A stretch of DNA of 5,367 bases from Actinomycetota bacterium (GTDB taxonomy: Bacteria; Actinomycetota; Thermoleophilia; Solirubrobacterales; Solirubrobacteraceae). Below, in pieces: positions 1-5,367 of the stretch (the first letter of the stretch is position 1; each line of letters starts with the position of its first letter). The translations under genes and the position numbers were made by a program. Under the pieces are notes generated by a model. It saw only the letters and a program-made list of their open reading frames with translations, had not been told where the DNA came from and made no database searches. The stretch spans positions 1-5,367 of the forward strand of contig JAHWJM010000208.1 in assembly GCA_019348435.1 (NCBI GenBank), given 5' to 3'.

Positions 1-654
1 GTAGATCTCCAGAGCCTTCACGGCATTTTCCTTGAACTTCGGGTCCTCCGCCGACAATGGCGCCATCTCATCGAGCAACTTATCGTACTCGGGGTTCTTA
101 TAGCGCGAGAAGCGGTTGTTGCCGGCGGTCGTGCCGACCGATGCACTGTAACGGCTGTGGTAAAGCTCGAGCGCCGCGTACGGATCCTTCAAGCTTGCGC
201 CATGGCCGAACATGTACAAACCGGGAGCACCCTCGGCCATGTGTTGATAGGCGTCGGGGCTGAAGTCACTGGCCGCATCGAAGCCGGCCTGCCGCAGCTC
301 CTCGGCGATGTCGTGCTGCGAGACGCCGCCGAAGAGCACGCCCTGCTCGTTGGCGGAGCGCTGGACGGTCACCTCGTGGTTGTGGAACTTCTCGAGCATC
401 GCCTCGAGCGAGACGCGCAGTTCGGGCGGTACGACGCCGCGCTCGACGGCGCTGGCGAGCGCACGCACCGTGAGCATGTACGAGCGGCGCAGCTCCTGCG
501 CGCGGGAGCGCTCCTCCTTGAACGTCTCGCGCAGGTCGGCCGCATAGCGCTCGAGCTGGCGCTCGTTCTCTGCGGCCAGCCGCGTACGCTCGGTCAGCTC
601 GGCCTCGAGCTCCCGGACGCGCTCCTGCAGCTGCCCCTCCGCGGTCACCGCCAT
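1..654 (-). CDS. Chimeric ORF: signalling coiled coil + L9-like segment + ABC substrate-binding protein C-terminal part (partial)
   Basis: This frame is open from an ATG at 654 to the window edge (218 residues, no stop reached). Residues 2-71 are charged and helical, ending in SYMLTVRALASAVE, which resembles the helix preceding HD-GYP domains, but no HD-GYP domain follows. Residues about 88-125 (VTVQRSANEQGVLFGGVS, then DIAEELRQAGF) resemble the C-terminal domain of ribosomal protein L9. From about 126 onward the sequence reads as a family 5 (peptide/opine type) ABC substrate-binding protein: GLYMFGHGASLKDPYAALEL, NNRFSRYKNPEYDKLLDEM. Codons for residues 1-125 end almost always in G or C and all leucines are CTG/CTC; the last part uses many A/T-ending codons and TTG for about half its leucines. 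The start at 654 is preferred over 657 because GGAGG then lies 6 bases upstream. As a working protein it is doubtful; an assembly chimera or recombination scar is likely. Confidence 0.6.
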   Translation of the reverse strand, partial: MAVTAEGQLQERVRELEAELTERTRLAAENERQLERYAADLRETFKEERSRAQELRRSYMLTVRALASAVERGVVPPELRVSLEAMLEKFHNHEVTVQRSANEQGVLFGGVSQHDIAEELRQAGFDAASDFSPDAYQHMAEGAPGLYMFGHGASLKDPYAALELYHSRYSASVGTTAGNNRFSRYKNPEYDKLLDEMAPLSAEDPKFKENAVKALEIY

Positions 655-977
655 CATCTTCCTCCATCCGCGGCGCGTTCGCGGCGCGCCGATCGCAGCG
701 CGGCCACCGCCTGCGCCAGGCCGAACACCGGCATCCCGACGACGCCCGCCGCCGCTTCGCTGTCGCCTTCGGTCGAGCACACGATGACCGAACGTCCGTA
801 GCGGCGTCCCCGTAAGGGGGTTCCGTCGACGAACGCCGGTGTCGTGCCCATGCTCTCGTGCACGAGCGCGACCTCGACGAACTGCTGCTCGCCCGCGCGC
901 GCCGCTCCGGTGGGGGCCGACTCCCCGTGATGCTCGACGCACAGCGCATCGAGCGCCGAGGCGTCGTCGACGATCAG
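654..977 (-). CDS. Short divergent receiver-like protein, start uncertain
   Basis: This frame is open from upstream of the kinase stop down to TGA at 656-654. Coding is supported by a strong G/C bias at third codon positions. It begins ALIVDDASALDALC, which looks like strand 1 and the acidic pair of a response-regulator receiver. Later RSVIVCSTEGD and GMPVFGLAQAVAALRSA resemble strand 4 and the last strand-helix of a receiver. The usual phosphoacceptor Asp is not found where expected (VALVHES at that point), the conserved Lys before Pro-Phe is Met, and spacing is shorter than in a normal receiver (about 107 residues in total). No ATG, GTG or TTG begins the frame before the VDD motif. The CTG at 977 overlaps the kinase stop (CTGA) and is given as the start only provisionally; the first conventional start is GTG at 863, which would remove the receiver-like N-terminus. 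It may be the detached receiver of a hybrid kinase. The family assignment is weak. Confidence 0.45.
   Translation of the reverse strand: MIVDDASALDALCVEHHGESAPTGAARAGEQQFVEVALVHESMGTTPAFVDGTPLRGRRYGRSVIVCSTEGDSEAAAGVVGMPVFGLAQAVAALRSARRERAADGGR
661..665 (-). promoter_or_regulatory. Strong Shine-Dalgarno GGAGG for the 654 ORF
   Basis: On the minus strand GGAGG lies 6 bases before the ATG at 654 and 3 bases before the tandem ATG at 657. The spacing favours 654. The motif lies inside the last codons of the upstream receiver-like ORF, whose TGA (656-654) overlaps the start codon (TGATG), so translation of the two ORFs is probably coupled. Confidence 0.6.
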
Positions 978-2809
978 CGCGCGCCGGGTCCGAGGGAGCC
1001 ATCCCCGCCTGCCCCGCCGCCGGCCGGCGGCCTCGACGGCGCCTGGCTCGCGGCGCCCGTCGCCGACGGCAGCCGGACGGTGAAGGTGGTGCCCCGGCCC
1101 GGCTCGGAGTCGACGTCGATCGAGCCGCCGTGCAGGTCGACGAGCGACTTGACGATCGCCAGCCCCAGCCCGGTGCCGGCGCTCTTGCGACCGTCGGCGG
1201 AGCCGCGGAAGAAGCGATCGAAGAGCCGGCGCACCTCCTCGGGCTCGATCCCCGGGCCGGTGTCTGCGACCGTGATCGTCGTCGCCTGCGCATCGCCCGC
1301 GAGGCTCAGCGTCAGCGTGCCCTCCTCGGGCGTGTAGACGTGGGCGTTCGTCACGAGGTTCGTCAGGATCTGGCGCACGCGCGCCGGGTCGGCGAGCGCG
1401 GGCGGCCGCGGGTCGTAGATCTGCACGTCCAGGTGCTGGCGCTTGTCCTTCACGCGCGGCGCCATCAGCGCGGCGACCTCCTCGACCGTCTCGCGCAGGT
1501 CGACGCTGCGCGGATGGATCTCGAACTGGCCGGCCTCGATGCGCGCGATGTCGAGCAGGTCGTTGACGAGCTCGACGAGCCGGTTGGTGGACTGCAGGAC
1601 GATGCGGATGAACTCGCGCTGGCGCTCGGTCAGGTTCTCGTTGTCGGTGCTGTCCAGCAGCTCGATGAAGCCCTTGATCGACGTGAGCGGGCTGCGCAGC
1701 TCGTGTGACGCCGTCGCGACGAAGTCGCTCTTGGCCTGCTCGAGGCGCGCGCGCTCGGTGATGTCGCGCAGCGTCCAGGCGACGCCGCCCTCGGGGCCGG
1801 CGAGGCGCGCGGCCGTCACCGCGAGCGTCAGGTCATCCTCGCGGCGCACGGTGACCTCGCCGGCGACTGCGTCGGACAGCTGGGGCAGCGGGCTGCCGGG
1901 GCCGTGGGCAAGCGAGCCGACGCGCAGTCCCGGCAGGAGCTCGATGGCGCGCGGGTTCAGCGAGATCACACGGTCGCTGTTGTCGCAGATGATCAGGCCA
2001 TCGCCGAGGCTCTGGATCGTGGTGGCCAGGCGCTGGCGCTGAGCCTCGACGCGCTCGCTGGCCGTCGCGAGGTCGTCGCCCATCGCGTTGAAGGCGCGGG
2101 CGACCGCCTCGAGCTCTTGCGGGCCGGTGGGCTCGACACGCGCGCTCAGGTCGCCTGAGGACATCCGCCGCGTCGCCCCGACGAGATCATCCAGCGGCCG
2201 GCGCATCGCGCGGATCAGCAGCGCGAGGAAGCCGAGCACGCCGAAGAGCGCGAGGCCGGCGCCGAAGACGACCGCCAGCAGCGCCGAACGCGTGCGGTTC
2301 GTCGCGCGCTCGCGCGCTTCGTCGCGCCGCGCCTGCTGGCGCGTCGCCAGGTGCTGCACGGCGTCCTCCACCCTCAGCAGCTCGGCCGTGGCGCGCGTGC
2401 GGGTGGCGTCCACCGTCGGATGCTCCGCCAGCGCCCTCGCGGTGCGCCGCGCCGGCGCGACCGGCGCCACCAGCCTGCGGCTGGCCGCGTCGCCGTCGGC
2501 AAGCTCGATCACGCGCGCCGCGACACGATCGAAGCTGCGCGCCGCGTCGGCGACGAACCTGGCCGCCCGGCGCGAGCGCGGGCGAGCGAGGTTCGCCTCC
2601 AGCGCGACGGCCGAGGTCATGAGGTTGGCGGCGGCGATCTCCACCGCGGCGGCCTCGACAAGCTCGTCCTCGTAGTCCTGACGGGCGTCGTAGAGCGCTG
2701 CGATGCCGACGGCGCCGATGACCGCCAGCACGATCGTCAGGCCGAGCAGGGCGAGCTGCAGCGTGCCGGCGATCGACCGTCTCCCGGTGGCGTCGCGCGC
2801 GCCTATCAT
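974..2809 (-). CDS. Membrane sensor histidine kinase (HAMP-PAS-HisKA-HATPase)
   Basis: The 611-residue protein is a two-component sensor kinase that autophosphorylates on histidine and passes the phosphate to a response regulator. A short cytoplasmic N-terminus precedes membrane segment 1 (about 15-38). Residues 41-172 form a helical, Arg/Ala/Glu-rich extracytoplasmic sensor of the four-helix-bundle type, and membrane segment 2 spans about 175-199. HAMP follows (about 200-252, including PLDDLVGATRRMSSGDLSAR), then a PAS-like domain (about 258-352, TIQSLGDGLIICDNSDRVIS). HisKA carries SHELRSPLTSIKGF with the phosphorylated His369. The ATPase domain shows the N box (NLVTNAHVYTP, from 484), G1 (DTGPG, 516-520), F box (LFDRFF, 529-534) and G2 (GTGLGLAIV, 545-553). 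The tail 582-611 is Gly/Pro/Ala-rich and looks like a linker. The ATG at 2809 has a weak GAGGT 10 bases upstream, inside the divergent gene. No DNA-binding regulator is in the window, so the signal and targets are unknown. Confidence 0.95.
   Translation of the reverse strand: MIGARDATGRRSIAGTLQLALLGLTIVLAVIGAVGIAALYDARQDYEDELVEAAAVEIAAANLMTSAVALEANLARPRSRRAARFVADAARSFDRVAARVIELADGDAASRRLVAPVAPARRTARALAEHPTVDATRTRATAELLRVEDAVQHLATRQQARRDEARERATNRTRSALLAVVFGAGLALFGVLGFLALLIRAMRRPLDDLVGATRRMSSGDLSARVEPTGPQELEAVARAFNAMGDDLATASERVEAQRQRLATTIQSLGDGLIICDNSDRVISLNPRAIELLPGLRVGSLAHGPGSPLPQLSDAVAGEVTVRREDDLTLAVTAARLAGPEGGVAWTLRDITERARLEQAKSDFVATASHELRSPLTSIKGFIELLDSTDNENLTERQREFIRIVLQSTNRLVELVNDLLDIARIEAGQFEIHPRSVDLRETVEEVAALMAPRVKDKRQHLDVQIYDPRPPALADPARVRQILTNLVTNAHVYTPEEGTLTLSLAGDAQATTITVADTGPGIEPEEVRRLFDRFFRGSADGRKSAGTGLGLAIVKSLVDLHGGSIDVDSEPGRGTTFTVRLPSATGAASQAPSRPPAGGGAGGDGSLGPGAR
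2804..2809 (+). promoter_or_regulatory. Candidate -10 element (TATCAT) for the proline-rich gene
   Basis: TATCAT ends 6 bases before the ATG at 2816, the place expected for the -10 hexamer of a leaderless transcript, and no Shine-Dalgarno sequence precedes that ATG. The hexamer also covers the kinase start codon (2809-2807, minus strand). No -35 match stands at 16-18 bases upstream, so this is a weak prediction. Confidence 0.25.
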
Positions 2810-2815
2810 CGGCGC

Positions 2816-3394
2816 ATGGACCTCGTCGGCGCATGGCTGCGCCAGCTCATGCGGGCCGGGATGGCCGCGGTGCTCGTGCCCGTGGCCATGGTCGCGGCGG
2901 TCGGCGTGGTGATCGTCGGTGCGGGCGGCATCGGCGGCCTCGGCGCGCTGGGCCAGCTCTTCACGGGGCCGCAGATCACACCGGCCGAACGGCAGGCTCG
3001 CGAGGCCGGGGGCACCGGCTCGGTCGATCGGGCGCCGGTCGCGCCGCCGCTGGCAAGCGAATCGCCCACCCCCGGTCCGCCCAGCAGCCCGCCGCCAGCC
3101 GCCGAGGCACCGTTGCCGCCGCCTCCTCCGCCGCCGCCGCCGCCGCCGCCTCCTCCGCCGCCGCCTCCTCCGCCTCCGCCGCCTCCTCCGCCTCCTCCTC
3201 CTCCTCCGCCGCCGCCTTCGCCGCCGCCGCCGCCGGCGCCTCTGCCGACGCTCGAGGAGCTCGCCAGGGAGGCGACAGAGGAGTTGAAGGAGACGGTTGG
3301 CGACGTTGGCACGGTGGTGGGGCAGATCCTGGAGGGCTTGCTGAAGGCGTTGGGGCGGCTGCTCGATCTGCCGCCGCCACCGTCCGCTCCCTGA
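2816..3394 (+). CDS. Single-pass membrane protein with 34-proline tract, function unknown
   Basis: I do not recognise a family for this 192-residue protein. A short N-terminus with two arginines (R9, R13) leads into a hydrophobic Ala/Val/Gly segment (about 14-49), an uncleaved signal anchor by appearance. The positive-inside rule would place the rest outside the membrane. Residues 52-98 are Pro/Ala/Ser-rich and probably disordered. Residues 101-134 are 34 uninterrupted prolines, followed by S135, five more prolines and a PAPLP-type turn. Residues 145-185 (TLEELAREATEELKETVGDV, then GQILEGLLKALGRLL) form an amphipathic helix before a final PPPPSAP. There are no cysteines and no catalytic motif. 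An anchor-rod-helix layout suggests a cell-envelope spacer or interaction protein; that is inference. The ATG at 2816 is chosen because the membrane segment follows directly. It is divergent from the kinase gene, with 6 bases between the start codons. Confidence 0.75.
   Translation: MDLVGAWLRQLMRAGMAAVLVPVAMVAAVGVVIVGAGGIGGLGALGQLFTGPQITPAERQAREAGGTGSVDRAPVAPPLASESPTPGPPSSPPPAAEAPLPPPPPPPPPPPPPPPPPPPPPPPPPPPPPPPPPPSPPPPPAPLPTLEELAREATEELKETVGDVGTVVGQILEGLLKALGRLLDLPPPPSAP
3116..3217 (+). repeat. CCG/CCT trinucleotide tract encoding 34 prolines
   Basis: This stretch consists only of CCG and CCT codons in irregular order, with no CCC or CCA. It includes a CCG-rich part (3125-3145) and a CCT-rich part (3191-3205). 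The opposite strand is a dense series of GGC/GGA triplets, with G-quadruplex potential. Such a tract is prone to replication slippage, so its exact length is uncertain and may vary between cells. Translation of so many consecutive prolines is known to depend on elongation factor P. Confidence 0.9.
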
Positions 3395-3415
3395 GCGAGC
3401 GGCGCTGCGACGGTA

Positions 3416-3443
3416 CTGATTGTCACGGGGCGGCGTTCATACT
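3416..3443 (+). promoter_or_regulatory. Candidate promoter for the acyl-CoA dehydrogenase operon
   Basis: The 59-base gap 3395-3453 holds a weak promoter-like pair: CTGATT (3416-3421) and CATACT (3438-3443) separated by 16 bases, placing transcription start a few bases before the ATG at 3454. There is no Shine-Dalgarno sequence, which fits a leaderless or near-leaderless message. The stretch is locally AT-richer than its surroundings. No terminator hairpin follows the proline-rich gene, so read-through is also possible. Confidence 0.25.
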
Positions 3444-3453
3444 GCACCGGCCG

Positions 3454-4587
3454 ATGAACTTCGAGCTGTCAGACGATCACGAGCTGCTGCGGCGGACCGT
3501 CCGCGACTTCGCTGCCGCCGAGGTCGCGCCGGTCGCCGGCGAGCTGGATCGAACGAAGTCGTTTCCCTACGAGATCATCGCCAAGCTCGCCGCGCTGAAC
3601 CTCATGGGGATCCCGTTCCCGGAGGAATACGGCGGAGCGGGCGGCGACACGCTGGCCTACGCGCTTGCCGTGGAGCAGCTCGCGCGCGTCGATTCGTCGG
3701 TCGCGATCACGCTCTGCGCGCACACGTCTCTGGGCACGCAGCCGATCCATCTCTTCGGCAGCGAGGAGCACAAGCGCGAGTGGCTGCCGCGCCTGTGCGC
3801 CGGCGAGATCCTCGGTGCCTTCGGGCTGACCGAGGCCGAGGCCGGCTCTGACGCGGCGAACACGACGACGCGCGCCCGCCTCGACGACGGCGAGTGGGTG
3901 ATCGACGGCTCGAAGCAGTTCATCACCAACGCCGGCACCGCGATCTCCGGGCTCGTGACGATCACCGCGCTGACGGGAGAGGGCGAGATCTCCAATTTCC
4001 TCGTTCCCAACGGCACCCCGGGCTACGAGCCGGGCGAGCCGTATCGCAAGATGGGCTGGAATGCCTCCGACACGCGGCCGCTGACCTTCGAGGACTGCCG
4101 CGTGCCCGCCGACAACCTGCTCGGGCCGCGCGGCAACGGGCTGCGCCAGTTCCTGCACGTGCTGGCGATCGGGCGCATCGGCGTCGCCGCGATGGGCCTC
4201 GGCCTCGCGCAGGGCGCCTTCGACGAGGCGCTCGCCTACGCCAGGCAGCGGCGCGCGTTCGGGCGCGCGATCTCCTCGTTTCAGGCGATCCAGATCAAGC
4301 TCGCCGACATGGCGACGGAGATCGAGGCGGCGCGTCTGCTCGTCTACCGCGCGGCGCTGCTGAAGGACGACGGCCGCGACTTCGCGCTGGCCGCCGCGCA
4401 GGCGAAGCTCAAGACCGGGCGCCTGGCGGTGCGCTGCGCCGAGGAGGCCGTCCAGATCCACGGCGGCTACGGCTACATCGAGGAGTACCCGGTGTGCCGC
4501 ATGTACCGCGACGCGAAGATCCTCACGATCGGCGAGGGGACCGACGAGATCCAGCAGATGGTGATCGCTCGCTCCCTTGGCACCTAG
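3454..4587 (+). CDS. Acyl-CoA dehydrogenase (short/medium-chain type)
   Basis: This 377-residue flavoprotein, full length for the family, would oxidise an acyl-CoA to the 2,3-enoyl-CoA and pass electrons to electron-transfer flavoprotein. The N-terminal helical domain begins at residue 1 (DDHELLRRTVRDFAAAEVAP). The middle beta domain contains the first family signature, GLTEAEAGSD (124-133), and FITNAG near the flavin. The C-terminal helical domain contains RRAFGRAISSFQAIQ (266-280) and the second signature, beginning QIHGGYGYIEEYP (from 334). Glu361 in GEGTDEIQ occupies the catalytic-base position of short- and medium-chain enzymes. Isovaleryl-CoA dehydrogenases instead use a Glu aligned near residue 240, which here is Gly (IGRIG). 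The start at 3454 matches the usual N-terminus. The next gene starts one base after the stop and belongs to HMG-CoA lyase, which suggests branched-chain or short-chain acyl-CoA breakdown. The exact substrate is not settled. Confidence 0.95.
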   Translation: MNFELSDDHELLRRTVRDFAAAEVAPVAGELDRTKSFPYEIIAKLAALNLMGIPFPEEYGGAGGDTLAYALAVEQLARVDSSVAITLCAHTSLGTQPIHLFGSEEHKREWLPRLCAGEILGAFGLTEAEAGSDAANTTTRARLDDGEWVIDGSKQFITNAGTAISGLVTITALTGEGEISNFLVPNGTPGYEPGEPYRKMGWNASDTRPLTFEDCRVPADNLLGPRGNGLRQFLHVLAIGRIGVAAMGLGLAQGAFDEALAYARQRRAFGRAISSFQAIQIKLADMATEIEAARLLVYRAALLKDDGRDFALAAAQAKLKTGRLAVRCAEEAVQIHGGYGYIEEYPVCRMYRDAKILTIGEGTDEIQQMVIARSLGT

Positions 4588-4588
4588 C

Positions 4589-5367
4589 GTGCTTCCTTCC
4601 GCGGTGGACATTCGTGAGGTCGGCCCGCGCGACGGCTTTCAGAACGAGCCCGAGATCATCGCCACGCAGGACAAGATCGCGCTGATCGACCGCCTCGCGC
4701 GCAGCGGCGTGCGCCGCATCGAGGTGACGAGCTTCGTACGGCCCGACGTCGTGCCGCAGCTTGCCGACGCGCGCGAGGTGCTGACGGGGATCGACGTACC
4801 CGCGGGCGTCGCGCGCAGCGTGCTGATCCCCAACGAGCGGGGCCTCGACCACGCGCTCGCGGTGCGCGAGCACTTCGAGGAGGTCGGCGTGTTCCTGTCG
4901 GCCAGCGAGACGCACAACCGGCGCAACGTCAACCGATCCGTCGACGAGTCGCTGACCGAGCTCCAACGGGTGATCGCCCGCGCGCGCGATGCGGGGCTGC
5001 GCGTGGAGGCGGTCGTCGCGACGAGCTTCGGCTGCCCGTACGAGGGGGTGGTCGACCGCGCGCGCGTGCTCGACATCGCCCGCCGTCTCGCCGCCGCCGG
5101 AGCGGCGGAGATCGCCTTCGGCGACACCACGGGGATGGCGAACCCGCGGCAGGTCGGCGAGCACTTCACGGAGGCGGCCGCGGCGATCGGCTCCGACGAC
5201 GTCCAGCTCACCGCGCACTTCCACAACACGCGCGGCCAGGGCCTGGCCAACGTGCTCGCCGCGCTGCACGCCGGCTGCGCCTCGTACGAATGCAGCTTCG
5301 GCGAGCTCGGCGGCTGCCCCGTCCCGCCCGGCGCGACCGGCAACATCGCCAGCGAGGACCTCGTCTC
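4589..5367 (+). CDS. Hydroxymethylglutaryl-CoA lyase family protein (partial, 3' end missing)
   Basis: The 259 residues seen belong to the HMGL-like TIM-barrel family. HMG-CoA lyase cleaves HMG-CoA to acetoacetate and acetyl-CoA, the last step of leucine breakdown. Expected active-site residues are present: Arg14-Asp15 in VGPRDGFQNE, Glu45 in EVTSF, FLSASETHNRRN (102-113), GCPYEG (148-153), GDTTG (178-182), metal-binding His210 and His212 in HFHNTRGQ, Cys243 in GGCP on the catalytic loop, and Asn252 in GATGN. The motif HFHNTRG differs from the HCHDTYG of the human enzyme, so a related acyl-CoA lyase is possible. The window ends at about the last barrel elements, with roughly 40 residues missing. 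The GTG at 4589, one base after the dehydrogenase stop, is preferred because it gives the normal N-terminal length. There is no clear ribosome binding site, so translation is probably coupled to the upstream gene. Confidence 0.9.
   Translation, partial: MLPSAVDIREVGPRDGFQNEPEIIATQDKIALIDRLARSGVRRIEVTSFVRPDVVPQLADAREVLTGIDVPAGVARSVLIPNERGLDHALAVREHFEEVGVFLSASETHNRRNVNRSVDESLTELQRVIARARDAGLRVEAVVATSFGCPYEGVVDRARVLDIARRLAAAGAAEIAFGDTTGMANPRQVGEHFTEAAAAIGSDDVQLTAHFHNTRGQGLANVLAALHAGCASYECSFGELGGCPVPPGATGNIASEDLV

Noticed and set aside
157..801. Plus-strand ORF of 214 codons at the left end
   Set aside because: The minus-strand frame shows recognisable protein segments, a strong Shine-Dalgarno and coupling to the upstream gene. 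The plus frame shows none of these.
266..949. Minus-strand ORF in the kinase frame running past the kinase stop
   Set aside because: The translation is Arg-rich and motif-free. The frame beginning at about 977 has the better third-position bias and the receiver-like motifs.
3380..3400. Possible terminator hairpin after the proline-rich gene (GCTC-CCT-GAGC)
   Set aside because: The stem is only 4 base pairs and no T-run follows, so it does not support a terminator.
2806..3447. Minus-strand ORF with a long polyglycine run
   Set aside because: It is the reverse reading of the CCG/CCT proline tract and of the neighbouring gene starts. The plus frame has a membrane segment, an amphipathic helix and a sensible start, while this frame has no domain-like content.
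3469..4611. Long minus-strand ORF of 380 codons opposite the acyl-CoA dehydrogenase
   Set aside because: It mirrors a gene with clear family signatures on the plus strand. Long antisense frames are common in high-GC DNA, and the translation is low-complexity Arg/Ala/Leu without motifs.
4523..5346. Minus-strand ORFs opposite the HMG-CoA lyase
   Set aside because: They are shadows of the plus-strand gene, which keeps all family catalytic residues.

Overview
The window is very GC-rich and densely coding, with almost all codons ending in G or C. This style, together with the gene content, points to a high-GC actinomycetote; a soil-type Thermoleophilia/Solirubrobacter-like lineage is a guess from overall impression and was not tested. 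No RNA genes, CRISPR arrays, insertion sequences or convincing terminators were seen.

Left arm, minus strand (2809 down to 1). A membrane sensor histidine kinase with a helical extracytoplasmic domain, HAMP, PAS-like, HisKA and HATPase modules (2809-974) is followed with no gap by a short ORF resembling a degenerate receiver domain (about 977-654), and then by a translationally coupled ORF (654 to the window edge). The last ORF is strange. It opens with a signalling coiled coil, continues into a segment resembling the C-terminal domain of ribosomal protein L9, and ends as the C-terminal part of a family 5 (peptide-type) ABC transporter substrate-binding protein, all in one frame. Codon usage changes sharply where the last part begins (near 279). 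A chimeric contig end or a recombination scar is the most economical reading.

Middle (2816-3394, plus strand). A 192-residue single-pass membrane protein of unknown function carries 34 consecutive prolines between its membrane segment and a C-terminal amphipathic helix. Its ATG lies only 6 bases from the divergent kinase ATG, so each gene's control signals must sit at or inside the other gene's start.

Right arm, plus strand (3454-5367). A complete acyl-CoA dehydrogenase is followed after one base by an HMG-CoA lyase family gene that runs off the window. Together they suggest an acyl-CoA catabolic operon, possibly for leucine or another branched-chain acid. The dehydrogenase has its catalytic glutamate in the short/medium-chain position, however, which argues against a classical isovaleryl-CoA dehydrogenase.

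The points most worth a second look are the three-part ORF at the left edge, the kinase/receiver junction that lacks a normal start codon, and the 34-proline membrane protein divergent from the kinase.
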